This document shows, one piece after another, positions 8,499 through 17,940 of a DNA stretch of 64,000 bases (its first letter is position 1; the number at the start of each line of letters is the position of its first letter). The DNA is from Balneola sp. GTDB lineage: Bacteria; Bacteroidota; Rhodothermia; Balneolales; Balneolaceae. Below the pieces are notes generated by a model, which saw nothing but the letters and a program-made list of their open reading frames with translations, ran no database searches and was not told the origin of the DNA. A program made the position numbers and the translations under genes. The stretch spans positions 244,632 through 308,631 of the forward strand of contig NZMW01000004.1 of the NCBI GenBank assembly GCA_002694685.1. The letters run 5' to 3'.

Positions 8499-10493
8499 TT
8501 ATTCACCAATCATGTTTTTAAATTCTTCTTCGTTTAAAACAGTGACTCCCAAATCGCGGGCTTTGTCGAGTTTGCTTCCTGCGGATTCTCCGGCGAGAAC
8601 AAAATCGGTATTTCCACTGACTGATGAGGCTGTTTTACCGCCATGCTTTTCTATGAGGTTGGCAGCTTCTTTACGGGTATAGGTGGGGAGTGAACCTGTT
8701 AACACAAATTTCTTTCCTTCAAAAATATTTGATGCGAGTTCTTCCTCCTCTTGCTCAAACTGAAGACCTTTTTCTCCAAGATGGGCTACAATGTTTTGAT
8801 TCTTTTCATTGCTAAAGAAATCCACTACCGATTCAGCTATTCGCGGGCCTATGGAATCTACGGCTATGAGTTCTTCTTCAGAAACGGACTGCAGTTTTTC
8901 CATGCTTTTAAATGCTTTGGCTAAGTCTTTAGCTACCGTTTTGCCGACGAACCGAATCCCTAAAGCATAAATAACCCGTTCGAAAGGTTGCTCTTTACTG
9001 TTTGAAATGGAATCAATCAAATTCTGGGCACTCTTTTCGGCCATGCGCTCGAGCTCAAGAATTTGCTCTTTCTCGAGATCGTAAAGATCGCCGTATGTTT
9101 TTATGAGTTCAGCGGAAACTAATTGATCAACCACCGATTCACCCAGCCCTTCAATGTCCATGGCATCGCGGGAAGCAAAATGCTCAATTCTGATTCGCAC
9201 CTGAGGAGGACACGTTGGATTTACGCACCTCCAGGCAACTTCATCTTCATACTTGATGAGTTCAGAATCACAAGCAGGACAAGTTTTTGGAAAAGTGAAT
9301 GGGGCATTTCGGTCTTTTCGGTCGGGATCAACAACGCTTACAACTTGTGGTATAATTTCCCCGGCTTTCTCAACAACAACTGTATCACCGATACGAATGT
9401 CTTTACGCTGAATTTCATCTTCGTTGTGTAGAGAGGCTCGCTTTACCGTTGTGCCAGCAAGTTCTACAGCTTCCAGCTCGGCTACGGGCGTGATGGTTCC
9501 AAGTCGGCCAACCTGTAATGTTATATCATTGATAGTTGTCGTCGCTTGTTCGGCTTCAAACTTATATGAAATGGCCCAGCGCGGGAATTTTGAAGTTGTT
9601 CCAAGTTCATCCCGAAGGTGACTTTGGTTCACTTTAATAACAACACCATCGGTTTCGTAAGGGAGTTTTTGACGAAGTTCCTTCCAGTCACTTATCACTT
9701 CGTGAACCTCATCAATTTTAGAACAGACTTTGTAGTGCTCAGAAACAGGTAATCCAAATTCAGACAACAATTCTGCTTTTTGGGATTGAGTCAGAGAATC
9801 GTCTTCATCAAGGAGCATATCAAAAGCAAAGAAGCGGATTGGGCGCTGTGACACCGCTTTTGGATCCTGCATTTTGAGTGAGCCAGCCGTAGAATTCCTT
9901 GGATTTGCAAACACATTCAAACCTTCTTCTTCACGATGCTGGTTCATTCGCGCAAAAGCTTCCCGCTCCATATAGGCTTCGCCTCGAACTTCAACTACAT
10001 CAGGAGCATCTCCCTGTAATTGCAGAGGAATATCGCGGATAGTTTTAACATTGTTGGTGATGTCATCACCCTGCTGACCGTCACCACGGGTGGCCCCTAA
10101 AGCAAGATTGCCATTTTCATAACGGAGTCGAAGTGAGGCTCCGTCAAATTTGAGCTCCACCATATATTCATAATCCTCATGACCGAGAATTTTCTTTACT
10201 CGTCCATCAAAATCATTGAGTTCTTCTTCGTTATAGGTATTGTCTAAACTTAAAAGAGGGACCGGGTGCTGAACAGTTTCGAAAACCGATGAAGCCTCGC
10301 CGCCAACTCGCTGGGTAGGCGATTCCGGATCTTGAAGGCCAAATTCACGCTCCAGTTTCTCGAGTTCTTTGAGCGTTTCATCGAACTCTTTATCGCTCAT
10401 GAAGGGCTGAGCATCCTGGTAATATGCTTTATTGGCTTGATCAAGGAGGTCACGAAGTTTGTCTACGCGTTTCCGTGCTTCATTTTTTTCCAT
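8499..10493 (-). CDS. ligA: NAD-dependent DNA ligase LigA
   Basis: A 664-residue replicative ligase that seals nicks using NAD. It has, in order, the N-terminal Ia domain, the adenylation domain with the active-site Lys in VELKFDGASLRLRY (about residue 120), the OB fold, a four-Cys zinc finger (CPACD ... CVNPTCPP, about 405-430), helix-hairpin-helix repeats and a C-terminal BRCT domain (about 590-664). Length is normal. It lies 12 bp after the RodZ-like gene on the same strand, so the two are probably co-transcribed. Confidence 0.96.
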   Translation of the reverse strand: MEKNEARKRVDKLRDLLDQANKAYYQDAQPFMSDKEFDETLKELEKLEREFGLQDPESPTQRVGGEASSVFETVQHPVPLLSLDNTYNEEELNDFDGRVKKILGHEDYEYMVELKFDGASLRLRYENGNLALGATRGDGQQGDDITNNVKTIRDIPLQLQGDAPDVVEVRGEAYMEREAFARMNQHREEEGLNVFANPRNSTAGSLKMQDPKAVSQRPIRFFAFDMLLDEDDSLTQSQKAELLSEFGLPVSEHYKVCSKIDEVHEVISDWKELRQKLPYETDGVVIKVNQSHLRDELGTTSKFPRWAISYKFEAEQATTTINDITLQVGRLGTITPVAELEAVELAGTTVKRASLHNEDEIQRKDIRIGDTVVVEKAGEIIPQVVSVVDPDRKDRNAPFTFPKTCPACDSELIKYEDEVAWRCVNPTCPPQVRIRIEHFASRDAMDIEGLGESVVDQLVSAELIKTYGDLYDLEKEQILELERMAEKSAQNLIDSISNSKEQPFERVIYALGIRFVGKTVAKDLAKAFKSMEKLQSVSEEELIAVDSIGPRIAESVVDFFSNEKNQNIVAHLGEKGLQFEQEEEELASNIFEGKKFVLTGSLPTYTRKEAANLIEKHGGKTASSVSGNTDFVLAGESAGSKLDKARDLGVTVLNEEEFKNMIGE

Positions 10494-10505
10494 GGAGGGG
10501 TACTG

Positions 10506-11582
10506 CTAAAAACTGATTGGGAAAATAGTGGAGTCTGGAGCGCCAACTTGAAGAGGAAACTCAGAAGGAGCAGGTGCAAGAAACTCTGGCTGGTCAATAA
10601 TATCACGAGTAATCATGATTGAATTGAAGGCCGTATTGAAATAATTTTGACGGGGGTTTTCGACCACATGCCCGTTAAACAAAAGAAGTAACCGGCTGTA
10701 CTGTCCGCGTACCAACAGGGTATCCCGGAAATCAAAATTGTAAGCCTGACCTTCCTCTATCCAAAACGGATTTGTTCTCCAGTTTAAGTCGCTCGTAATT
10801 CTGATAGGCTCTAACTGACCATAAGCGGCATAAACAGAAACGGTAAGAGTATCACCGAGTTCAGAAATTTGTGTTGAATTAGATTCCTGTTGAGTATTCT
10901 GAGGAGTATTTTGTTCTGGCGCTTCCTGTCCCGCAGAAGTTGAATCTACAAGTGCAGGTGGCGTTACAGCTTCATTATTATCCGTATCGGGAAGTTCTGG
11001 GAGCTGTTCTGCCGTAGGTTCAGTTTCCGTGCTTCTTCCAAAATCATCCCAAAAATAATATCCGGCTCCCAGCAGTCCAAGAACCAACACTATAGCAACA
11101 ATGATTATCCAGATGCGGGAAGACTTACTTGCGGCGCTAAATTTGTTTCCTAAATCAGCCCACTCAAATGATTCGGTAGACGGCTCGGAGGATTCTAATG
11201 GTTTATCTTTAGTCGTATGAGGTGTGAACGACTTTGGAGGGCCAGCTTTATCTTCATCAGTCTCAGAATCTTCTTTCTCTGATTTTTTTGAAGTAAAGTG
11301 CTCAGTTGATTCAGAGGAATCCCGTAAGATACTTCCGGCATAGGTTCCAGCTTCAACTTCATCTAAAGCCTGGACAACGTCATCATCATTCAGTTTAAGT
11401 TCTTTAGCGTAGCTTCGTACAAAACTTCGGACATAGGTTTTATTTTTATAACTGTCTTCAAAAATACTGTCATCCTCGATACTTTGGAGCGTATCTAGAG
11501 GAATTTTAACCGCATTTTGTATATCCTCAAGAGTGAGGTTTTGTCCTTTACGTATGGATGCGAGGTCTTTTCCCAGCGACAT
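10506..11582 (-). CDS. RodZ-like protein: HTH domain, membrane helix, DUF4115-type C-terminus
   Basis: A 358-residue bitopic membrane protein. Residues 1-75 form a helix-turn-helix of the kind RodZ uses to bind MreB (it begins MSLGKDLASIRKGQNLTLEDI). A charged linker follows, one membrane helix (IWIIIVAIVLVLGLLGAGYYF, about 155-177), a Thr/Gln/Pro-rich spacer, and a C-terminal beta-rich domain (about 240-350) like DUF4115. This matches the RodZ layout, so a role in cell shape and MreB anchoring is inferred. It heads a probable operon with ligA and diverges from comF. Confidence 0.8.
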   Translation of the reverse strand: MSLGKDLASIRKGQNLTLEDIQNAVKIPLDTLQSIEDDSIFEDSYKNKTYVRSFVRSYAKELKLNDDDVVQALDEVEAGTYAGSILRDSSESTEHFTSKKSEKEDSETDEDKAGPPKSFTPHTTKDKPLESSEPSTESFEWADLGNKFSAASKSSRIWIIIVAIVLVLGLLGAGYYFWDDFGRSTETEPTAEQLPELPDTDNNEAVTPPALVDSTSAGQEAPEQNTPQNTQQESNSTQISELGDTLTVSVYAAYGQLEPIRITSDLNWRTNPFWIEEGQAYNFDFRDTLLVRGQYSRLLLLFNGHVVENPRQNYFNTAFNSIMITRDIIDQPEFLAPAPSEFPLQVGAPDSTIFPISF

Positions 11583-11681
11583 ATGAAATTGATTTAGGTC
11601 TGCGTATAAAATTATAAGAAGCTAAGTAATTAAATGTGATAGGAAAAGCAAACTTTTAGCTTAATCAGGAGATAGAATTAT

Positions 11682-12386
11682 ATGCTTGTTAAGAAATTAA
11701 AAGAAGGGATTCTGGGTGTACTATTTCCTGATATATGTAGTGTTTGTGGTTTGAAATTATCTGACCATGAACATGCTGTTTGCACCTCATGCCTGAATGA
11801 AAAGTTTGAAGAAGCATGGTCAAGGAAAAGCTTTTCAAGCAGTGGAGTGCTTCTCCCGGAAGGGATTACAATTCAGCACGCACTATGGAATTTCGATAAA
11901 GGCGGGCATCTTCAGGAGTTATTACATCAGCTTAAATATAATAGACTGACCGGAGTTGGCGTCGATCTTGGGCGGCAACTCGGTAAAAGCTTATTGAGGA
12001 ATTCACTCTTTACTGAGCGTATCAAAAGCGAAAAAGTCACATTAATTCCTGTTCCTCTTCATGCTAAAAAAAGAAGAATGAGAGGTTATAACCAGGCATT
12101 TCATATTGCCAAAGGTGTGTCGGAGGTGACGGGTTTGCATATCATAAAGCAGGATGCTGTTTTGAGAAACAAGAATACGAGCACGCAGACAGGCTTTTCG
12201 ATAGAGAAAAGGCGGAAAAATATAGAAGGAGCTTTTGATGTCGTGTCAATTTCAGCTATTGAAGATGCGGTATGTGTTATTGTCGATGATGTATTTACCA
12301 CCGGAGCTACAACTTTTGAGCTTGCCGCTAACCTAAAAAAGGCCGGCAGTAAGGAAATTATCATCGCAACCGTAGCACAAGCATGA
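11682..12386 (+). CDS. comF: ComF family phosphoribosyltransferase-like protein
   Basis: A 234-residue ComF-type protein. An N-terminal zinc-finger-like pair of CxxC motifs (CSVCG near residue 20 and CTSC near 35) is followed by a type I phosphoribosyltransferase domain with the PRPP loop VIVDDVFTTGATTFE (about 203-217) and the family marker GYNQA. ComF proteins act in DNA uptake during transformation in several bacteria, but no other competence gene is nearby, so the role here is inferred from family only. Confidence 0.88.
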   Translation: MLVKKLKEGILGVLFPDICSVCGLKLSDHEHAVCTSCLNEKFEEAWSRKSFSSSGVLLPEGITIQHALWNFDKGGHLQELLHQLKYNRLTGVGVDLGRQLGKSLLRNSLFTERIKSEKVTLIPVPLHAKKRRMRGYNQAFHIAKGVSEVTGLHIIKQDAVLRNKNTSTQTGFSIEKRRKNIEGAFDVVSISAIEDAVCVIVDDVFTTGATTFELAANLKKAGSKEIIIATVAQA

Positions 12387-12416
12387 ATCAGTGTATTATT
12401 AAGGCTATATTTGGTT

Positions 12417-13094
12417 ATGGAAAATTTCAAAAGAGGACGTTTTGAATGGCAGATGCTTGAGCTGCCTGATGGTATTACAACTTCTAATGGGAATTGGTAT
12501 CACATAACCCGTGAAGGGATTGAAGAATATGTGCCCGGTTTACTAAAAGAGAAACCTTTGGAACTTATTATTGAGGAAGCCGATGCGTGGATGAAAAGCT
12601 CCGATGGCCTCGCGCTGATGCTGTTTTTTGTTCTGGTTTATATGTCCGTAAACCCACTCATTGCTTCTGTAGTATCTCTGATTTTTTATTTTATCTGGTA
12701 CTTCAATGCGAGCGTATTTGTGAATGTTGCGGCTACCCCGATGGCAAAATTGATTTCCAAAGATGGCTTCATTTACACCGTTTCAGCCGTGTTGCTAATT
12801 GGGATTACTCTGAATGACATGATTGCCGGAATGGGTATCATAGTCGATTTCAGTGCTGTATGGTATGGATTAGCCCTGTTCTTTCTCTTTAAAGTTGGGC
12901 TGCTTGGGTTAACCCTCCAATTCGCGAAAAGTAAATTCCTGAAGAAACCCACCATCCCAAAGCAAGACCGAATTCTTAACATGCTTTTAATACGATATGG
13001 GATGAAGCATGGTATTTTAACAGGCAAGATAGAGGAAATGGAAAAAGAGCTGATCCGAATTGCCAACTATCACAAAAAGAAGAAAAAGAAGTAA
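12417..13094 (+). CDS. Membrane protein of unknown function
   Basis: A 225-residue protein from the ATG at 12417 (a TTG six bases earlier is less likely). It has a soluble N-terminus of about 60 residues, four or so hydrophobic helices (about 64-82, 86-104, 115-135 and 142-165), and a cytoplasmic tail ending in a run of Lys. It sits 15 bp before the histidine phosphatase gene and 30 bp after comF, so all three may be one transcript. I do not recognise the family. Confidence 0.6.
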   Translation: MENFKRGRFEWQMLELPDGITTSNGNWYHITREGIEEYVPGLLKEKPLELIIEEADAWMKSSDGLALMLFFVLVYMSVNPLIASVVSLIFYFIWYFNASVFVNVAATPMAKLISKDGFIYTVSAVLLIGITLNDMIAGMGIIVDFSAVWYGLALFFLFKVGLLGLTLQFAKSKFLKKPTIPKQDRILNMLLIRYGMKHGILTGKIEEMEKELIRIANYHKKKKKK

Positions 13095-13109
13095 ATTTTC
13101 TATAACAAA

Positions 13110-13727
13110 ATGAAACAGATTTTCACTATTCGTCACGGAGAGACAGACAACAATAAAGTGGGTATTATGCAGGGGAGAGGTCTGGACGCTTCCATCAACG
13201 AAACCGGAAAGCTACAAGCTGAAGCTATTCGGGATGCGCTAAAACCCATTCAAGTAGGTAAAATCATTGCCAGTAGTTTGGTTAGAACGCACGAAACGGT
13301 ACAACCTTTGGCTAATGAAAGAAATTTATCAATAGAGAAATATTCAGAACTCGATGAGTTGGATTTCGGGGAATTTGAAGGCAAAGTATTTATGGATTTT
13401 GAGAATGAAATCATGGCTCTGCATGATCAATGGGTTTCTGGAAAGGTGGATGTCAGTCCCCATGGGGGTGAGTCGCCACAACAAGCTTTTGACCGGGCAA
13501 ATGGCAAAGTCATGGAAGTGCTTGAATCAACCAAAGAGGAAAATATAGTTTTTATGATTCATGGGAGATTAACCCGCATTTTACTTTCAGAGTGGTTGGG
13601 ACTTGGACTCAAAAACATGCACAAAATTGAGCATCAAAACGGAGCCATCAACCACCTTACCTGGCATGAAGGGAAATTTGAGGCAGTGGAGTTGAATAAA
13701 ACGGAGCATTTGGTTGAGCTTGTTTGA
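13110..13727 (+). CDS. Histidine phosphatase family protein
   Basis: A 205-residue protein of the phosphoglycerate-mutase-like superfamily. The phosphorylated His lies in TIRHGETDNN at the N-terminus and the second catalytic His in MIHGRLTRI (about residue 150). It could be a broad-specificity phosphatase of the CobC/GpmB type; the substrate cannot be told from sequence. No cobalamin assembly genes surround it, so I would not call it CobC. Confidence 0.85.
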   Translation: MKQIFTIRHGETDNNKVGIMQGRGLDASINETGKLQAEAIRDALKPIQVGKIIASSLVRTHETVQPLANERNLSIEKYSELDELDFGEFEGKVFMDFENEIMALHDQWVSGKVDVSPHGGESPQQAFDRANGKVMEVLESTKEENIVFMIHGRLTRILLSEWLGLGLKNMHKIEHQNGAINHLTWHEGKFEAVELNKTEHLVELV

Positions 13728-13872
13728 TGTTCCAAAAGAAAAGCGGACAGGACACAACCCATAGAAACAGTGTAATCCCTGTTCCATTATTTCCTTATCT
13801 TTTAAGTTGAAGTTAAGAACCATTTCAGCCTGCTTTCGGTTTTATAGCCAAAAGTGAAACCAATCGATATTT

Positions 13873-14562
13873 ATGAGTGAAAAAGTAAGAACAATGTTTG
13901 CTGATATAGCCGATGATTATGATCGGATTAACAGCGTACTTTCATTTGGAGTACACCACGCATGGCGTAAAAAAGCCGTACTGGAAAGCGGAGCTCATGA
14001 AGGTGATCATGTATTGGATTGTGCGACCGGAACCGGTGACTTGGCCATAGAGTTTAAGAAAACAGTCGGTGAATCCGGATATGTGATGGGTACAGATTTC
14101 TGTGCTCCAATGATAGAACCTGCTCCCGGTAAAGCTGAAAAGGAAGGGTTAGAAATTGATTTTGAAGTGGCTGACGCCATGAACCTTCCCTATGAAGATG
14201 ATAAGTTTGATATCGCCAGCATCGCCTTTGGAATAAGGAATGTGGATGATCCGGTGGTAGCACTCAAAGATATGGCGCGTGTGGTAAAGCCGGGTGGAAG
14301 AGTGGTAGTGCTGGAGTTTGGTCAGCCCAAAGGACTGATGAAGTTTCCATATGAAATGTACAGTCAGCATATTATGCCGGCTATTGGCGGATGGCTGAGT
14401 GGAAACCGTGAAGCCTATACCTATCTCCCCAGAACAAGCGCCGAGTTTCCAGCCGGAGATAATTTCTTAGCACTGATGGATCAGTCAGAAGCCTTTAAAG
14501 AAAGAAGAGCTATTAAGTTAACCGGCGGTATCGCATACGTTTATGTAGGAGTGGTTCAATAA
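13873..14562 (+). CDS. menG: Demethylmenaquinone methyltransferase (MenG/UbiE)
   Basis: A 229-residue SAM-dependent C-methyltransferase that performs the last step of menaquinone synthesis. The SAM-binding motif is LDCATGTGDLA (about residues 54-64), followed by the UbiE signatures GIRNVDD and VVVLEFGQP. The N-terminus MFADIADDYDRINSVLSFG matches the family. No ubiquinone genes are present, so MenG is preferred over UbiE. The quinone it makes would be the electron acceptor of the succinate dehydrogenase at 31-34 kb. Confidence 0.92.
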   Translation: MSEKVRTMFADIADDYDRINSVLSFGVHHAWRKKAVLESGAHEGDHVLDCATGTGDLAIEFKKTVGESGYVMGTDFCAPMIEPAPGKAEKEGLEIDFEVADAMNLPYEDDKFDIASIAFGIRNVDDPVVALKDMARVVKPGGRVVVLEFGQPKGLMKFPYEMYSQHIMPAIGGWLSGNREAYTYLPRTSAEFPAGDNFLALMDQSEAFKERRAIKLTGGIAYVYVGVVQ

Positions 14563-14619
14563 TTGTATATTCTTCAACCTTGAATTTAAAATTGCCACGA
14601 AATCTCTAAAATCTTAAAA

Positions 14620-14715
14620 GTCATCCCCGCGAAGGCGGGGATCTGGTTGTAGCTATTGAATCAATTATTGGAACTTGTACACTATCCGGATACCGGGCAT
14701 TCGCCGCGGAATGAC
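14620..14715. repeat. Palindromic element (family D) with outer GTCAT/ATGAC ends
   Basis: A 96-bp intergenic element between menG and fabZ. Its left end GTCATCCCCGCGAAGGCGGG folds as an 8-bp hairpin (ATCCCCGC/GCGGGGAT, 14623-14642), and its right end, TCGCCGCGGAATGAC, is an imperfect inverted copy of the left. Between them is a second smaller hairpin (ATCCGG/CCGGGCAT region). The boundaries GTCATCC...GGATCT are the same as those of the family C repeats around the GIY-YIG gene at 56.5 kb. Confidence 0.75.
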
Positions 14716-14757
14716 TGATATAAGAAAAGAGCTTAGAAATCAAACCAACCAAATTTT

Positions 14758-15195
14758 ATGAAGATAGAAGACATTAAGAAAGTACTGCCTCACCGTTATC
14801 CATTTTTACTTGTAGACCGGGTTTTAGAACTTGAAGAAGAAAAGATCAAAGCCCTTAAAAATGTAACTGCTAACGAAGAGTTCTTTAACGGACACTTTCC
14901 GGGTCAGCCTATTATGCCGGGGGTACTTCAGGTAGAAGCACTTGCTCAGGCCGGTGCCATCATGCTGATGACGCAGAAAGCTGAGAATCCAGGTGATATG
15001 CTGATGGTATTCACCGGAATAAACAACTGCAAATTCAGAAAGCAGGTTGTTCCCGGAGATCAGTTGATTCTTGAAGTAGAGCTTGGATCCATGCGCCGCA
15101 ACTTTGTGACTATGAAAGGTAAAGCGACTGTTGATGGTGAAGTGGCTTGTGAACTGGAAGCCTCAGCTGCGTTAGTGCCAAAGGATAAAGCATGA
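14758..15195 (+). CDS. fabZ: 3-hydroxyacyl-[acyl-carrier-protein] dehydratase FabZ
   Basis: A 145-residue hot-dog-fold dehydratase of fatty acid elongation. The family start [11 protein letters not shown] and the catalytic stretch [20 protein letters not shown] (His about residue 49, Glu about 63) are intact, and length is typical. Its stop overlaps the panB start (ATGA), so fabZ, panB and surE form a tightly coupled operon. In many Bacteroidota fabZ is fused to lpxC; here it is a stand-alone gene. Confidence 0.95.
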   Translation: MKIEDIKKVLPHRYPFLLVDRVLELEEEKIKALKNVTANEEFFNGHFPGQPIMPGVLQVEALAQAGAIMLMTQKAENPGDMLMVFTGINNCKFRKQVVPGDQLILEVELGSMRRNFVTMKGKATVDGEVACELEASAALVPKDKA

Positions 15196-16022
15196 GTACC
15201 CAAAAGTCCTCAGATCGCCCCTCAAAAATCACCACCCAAACGGTGGTGGATATGAAAGCCAAAGGAGAGAAAATCTCTATGTTAACGGCTTATGATTTCA
15301 CCATGGCTCAGATTATTGATCAGGCCGGAATAGAGATTATTCTGGTTGGTGACTCTGCCAGTAATGTAATGGCCGGACACGAAACCACGGTTCCCATTAC
15401 CTTAGATCATATGATCTATCATACCTCTTGTGTGGTTCGGGGCGTAGATCGGGCTTTGGTTATTGCTGACCTTCCTTTTATGAGCTATCAGGTTACTACG
15501 AAGGAAGCTCTGATTAGTGCCGGCCGAATGATGAAGGAAGCCGGGGCGCACGCCGTTAAAATGGAAGGTGGAAAACCGATAGCCGGTACGATTAAGAAAA
15601 TTGTTGAAGCAGGAATTCCTGTGATGGGGCACCTTGGTCTTACACCACAAAGCATTTATAAATTTGGCACCTATAAAGTTCGTGCTACGGAAGAACAGGA
15701 AGCGGATGATTTAATCCGGGACGCTAAACTCCTCGAAGAAGCCGGATGCTTTTCAATTGTACTGGAGAAAATTCCCGCTGAACTTGCAGCAAGAGTAACT
15801 GAAGAGCTTTCCATCCCAACGATAGGAATCGGTGCCGGTGGAGGCTGTGATGGGCAGGTGTTGGTGATTCATGATATGCTCGGTCTCAACAAAGAATTCA
15901 ACCCACGCTTCTTGCGCAGATATGCAGATTTGAATTCCGTTATGACCGATGCGGTTAAAAATTATATTAAAGACGTTAAAAGCAAAGATTTTCCAAACGA
16001 AGAAGAACAATACGGCGGATGA
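15192..16022 (+). CDS. panB: 3-methyl-2-oxobutanoate hydroxymethyltransferase PanB
   Basis: A 276-residue TIM-barrel enzyme that adds a hydroxymethyl group to alpha-ketoisovalerate, the first committed step of pantothenate synthesis. Visible signatures are [27 protein letters not shown], the Lys/Glu-containing VKMEGG and the C-terminal [15 protein letters not shown]. Its substrate is the valine precursor made by ilvD, so it links to the ilv genes at 37-44 kb. ATGA overlaps join it to both neighbours. Confidence 0.96.
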   Translation: MSTQKSSDRPSKITTQTVVDMKAKGEKISMLTAYDFTMAQIIDQAGIEIILVGDSASNVMAGHETTVPITLDHMIYHTSCVVRGVDRALVIADLPFMSYQVTTKEALISAGRMMKEAGAHAVKMEGGKPIAGTIKKIVEAGIPVMGHLGLTPQSIYKFGTYKVRATEEQEADDLIRDAKLLEEAGCFSIVLEKIPAELAARVTEELSIPTIGIGAGGGCDGQVLVIHDMLGLNKEFNPRFLRRYADLNSVMTDAVKNYIKDVKSKDFPNEEEQYGG

Positions 16023-16795
16023 GCGATTCAAAAGAGCGACCTTTTATTTTAGTAAGTAATGACGATGGAATTTTCTCACCCGGTATAAAAGCCCTCGCTG
16101 AAGTAGCTGCTGAGTTTGGTGATGTGTATATCGTTGCACCAGATAAAGAACAAAGTGCTGTTGGGCATTCTATCACCATTCAGGTGCCTCTACGGGCGAG
16201 CAAATTTACTGTAGCAGATAAATATGAAGGTCAGGCTGTAAATGGCACGCCGGCAGACTGTGTGAAGCTTGCTCATGGACAACTATTGGATCGGAAGCCA
16301 GATTTAGTGGTAAGCGGAATCAATCACGGGAGTAATGCCGGAATCAATATTATGTATTCCGGGACGGTGAGTGCTGCGACGGAAGGGACCATTTTAGGAT
16401 ATCCGTCTATTGCGGTAAGCTGCACAGAATTTAATGAAGATGCGAACCTGAGAGGTTGTCAGGAAGCTGCGAGGCGCGTTATAAGACACGTGCTCGAGAA
16501 TGGCTTACCACGAGGAGTAACACTAAACGTGAACGCACCTGCGGGTGAATTTACTGGGATAAAATGGACACGTCAGGCTGATAGCCGTTATGTTGAGGAG
16601 TACGAAAGCCGAATCGATCCTTTTGATCGTGCTTACTATTGGCTCACCGGAAAATTTGAGTTGTTAGACGAAGGAAAAGATTCCGATATCCACGTGTTGA
16701 ATAATGGTCTGGCTTCAGTGACCCCAATTCAGTATGATCTTACCGCTTATGATTTACTGAATGGCGCGGATGATGAGGGTTTGAACGGAGATTAA
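16019..16795 (+). CDS. surE: 5'/3'-nucleotidase SurE
   Basis: A 258-residue SurE-family phosphatase acting on nucleoside monophosphates. The metal-binding N-terminus [12 protein letters not shown], the conserved [10 protein letters not shown] and the [11 protein letters not shown] stretch are present. Length is typical. It is the last gene of the fabZ-panB-surE unit, overlapping panB by four bases; a double hairpin of repeat family A follows its stop. Confidence 0.95.
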   Translation: MSDSKERPFILVSNDDGIFSPGIKALAEVAAEFGDVYIVAPDKEQSAVGHSITIQVPLRASKFTVADKYEGQAVNGTPADCVKLAHGQLLDRKPDLVVSGINHGSNAGINIMYSGTVSAATEGTILGYPSIAVSCTEFNEDANLRGCQEAARRVIRHVLENGLPRGVTLNVNAPAGEFTGIKWTRQADSRYVEEYESRIDPFDRAYYWLTGKFELLDEGKDSDIHVLNNGLASVTPIQYDLTAYDLLNGADDEGLNGD

Positions 16796-16812
16796 TTTCT
16801 TTTACTAAGACT

Positions 16813-16873
16813 CGTTCCGATGCTCCGCGTCGGAACGCAGAGTTTGTTAACGACGCTGAGCATCGTTAACAAA
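16813..16873. repeat. Palindromic repeat family A, copy 1 (two hairpins)
   Basis: Two adjacent hairpins stand after surE. The first (16813-16837) has an 11-bp stem CGTTCCGATGC/GCGTCGGAACG with loop TCC and one T-G pair. The second (16843-16873) has a 14-bp stem TTTGTTAACGACGC/GCATCGTTAACAAA with loop TGA and one C-A mismatch. Both centre on the GACGC-N3-GCGTC core, while the outer arms differ completely but remain complementary. Confidence 0.8.
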
Positions 16874-16915
16874 TGATTGCAATTACTTTCAAGCAAAACT
16901 ACCCTTTTAAAACAA

Positions 16916-17047
16916 TCCGACCTCTCTTAATCTCTCCTTCGCAAGGAGAGAGACTGTCAAGCTTTTCTACTAATCTCATATTTATTCTAAGAATAGGTTT
17001 CTAAAAAGCGTCCTTCTCCTTGATAAGGAGAAGACAGAAGAGGTCGA
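16916..17047. repeat. MITE-like double-hairpin element (family B), copy 1
   Basis: A roughly 130-bp element in the convergent space between surE and the lipase gene. Short terminal inverted repeats (CGACCTCT at the left, AGAGGTCG at the right) enclose two hairpins with the same core: TCTCTCCTT-CGC-AAGGAGAGA at 16931-16951 and CTTCTCCTT-GAT-AAGGAGAAG at 17013-17033. Read on the opposite strand it aligns end to end with the copy at 34508-34640, so the same element is inserted in opposite orientations. It contains no open frame. Confidence 0.85.
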
Positions 17048-17087
17048 GAATAGAGAGGATACTTTTTACTAATGACAAAAGCACCAA

Positions 17088-17939
17088 TCAATGCCCATTT
17101 TTAGCTAATCGCTTCAACATATTCAGCCAGAATTTCTCGTAGATCTGCTCACTCTCTTTGTTCATCTGAAGGTGCATCTGGGATAGGTGGGAAAGCGGGA
17201 CGGTTTCAAGGTGTTCGCCCCATTTGGCACTTTCTGCAGAAACAAAAGAATCGTTGGGGCCTTCCTTTTCAAAAATCTGGTTGTTTTGAAATTTCAGAAC
17301 CGGATTGATAGAAAAATTAGTGCCTTTGCCAACTGCCGCGCTGTATGAGTAGTACGCTACTCCTTCTGCATCGGGATGATCTGGATTGAAAACCTCTTTC
17401 ACATATCCACAGGTGAGCTGCTCCAGAGAGCCCAGAGCATCGCTTTTGGTTTTAGGGTACATGTTATCACCCACCCAATCAAACATTACACTCAGCTTTT
17501 CTGTGATAAGCTCCGGCGCTTTCAATATTAGGTCAGCAAGACTAGATCCGTGGTGAGGAGTAGCAATCGTGGTCAGGCTCTCCACTTTATCTGCAATATC
17601 CAGTTTTGATAATGCACAACGCATATCCAGTCCGCCCATACTATGTGAAACCACATTTACTTTCTCGCATTTATACTCTTTACAGAAATTTTCTATAAGA
17701 CGAACCCAGTTTTCGGCTCGGGTTTCAATACGTGCATAGGGTACAACATTAGGGGCTATCGAAGGTACGCCATGTCCACGCATTTGCATGCATGGATCAT
17801 GAAGTGGACCCAATTTAATCACCGAACTTAAAGCTCCATAGCCATGACACATAAAAACCGGGTATTTAAGCTGAACCATATCCGGTTGCGGAAATTCCTG
17901 CAGCTCAAAACGCTTCATTAAAGTGGACTTATCAGACAT
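17088..17939 (-). CDS. Triacylglycerol lipase-like alpha/beta hydrolase
   Basis: A 283-residue alpha/beta hydrolase. The nucleophile elbow is SHSMGG (Ser about residue 100) and the oxyanion region is CHGYG near residue 31. The stretch ATPHHGSSLADLI after the nucleophile is typical of bacterial lipase family I and PGAP1-like esterases, and a candidate catalytic His lies in PLSHLSQMH near the end. No signal peptide is evident, so it may be cytoplasmic. It starts one base after the stop of the small membrane-anchored gene upstream, so the two are co-transcribed. Confidence 0.8.
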   Translation of the reverse strand: MSDKSTLMKRFELQEFPQPDMVQLKYPVFMCHGYGALSSVIKLGPLHDPCMQMRGHGVPSIAPNVVPYARIETRAENWVRLIENFCKEYKCEKVNVVSHSMGGLDMRCALSKLDIADKVESLTTIATPHHGSSLADLILKAPELITEKLSVMFDWVGDNMYPKTKSDALGSLEQLTCGYVKEVFNPDHPDAEGVAYYSYSAAVGKGTNFSINPVLKFQNNQIFEKEGPNDSFVSAESAKWGEHLETVPLSHLSQMHLQMNKESEQIYEKFWLNMLKRLAKNGH

Positions 17940-17940
17940 A

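Noticed and set aside
8499-10493. LigA as the ligase partner of the PdeM/Lhr pair
   Set aside because: The family partner is an ATP-dependent ligase; this is the NAD-dependent replicative enzyme in a different operon with the RodZ-like gene.
13110-13727. Histidine phosphatase as CobC (alpha-ribazole phosphatase)
   Set aside because: A cobalamin adenosyltransferase is 16 kb away and no other cob genes are present, so the specific name is not supported.
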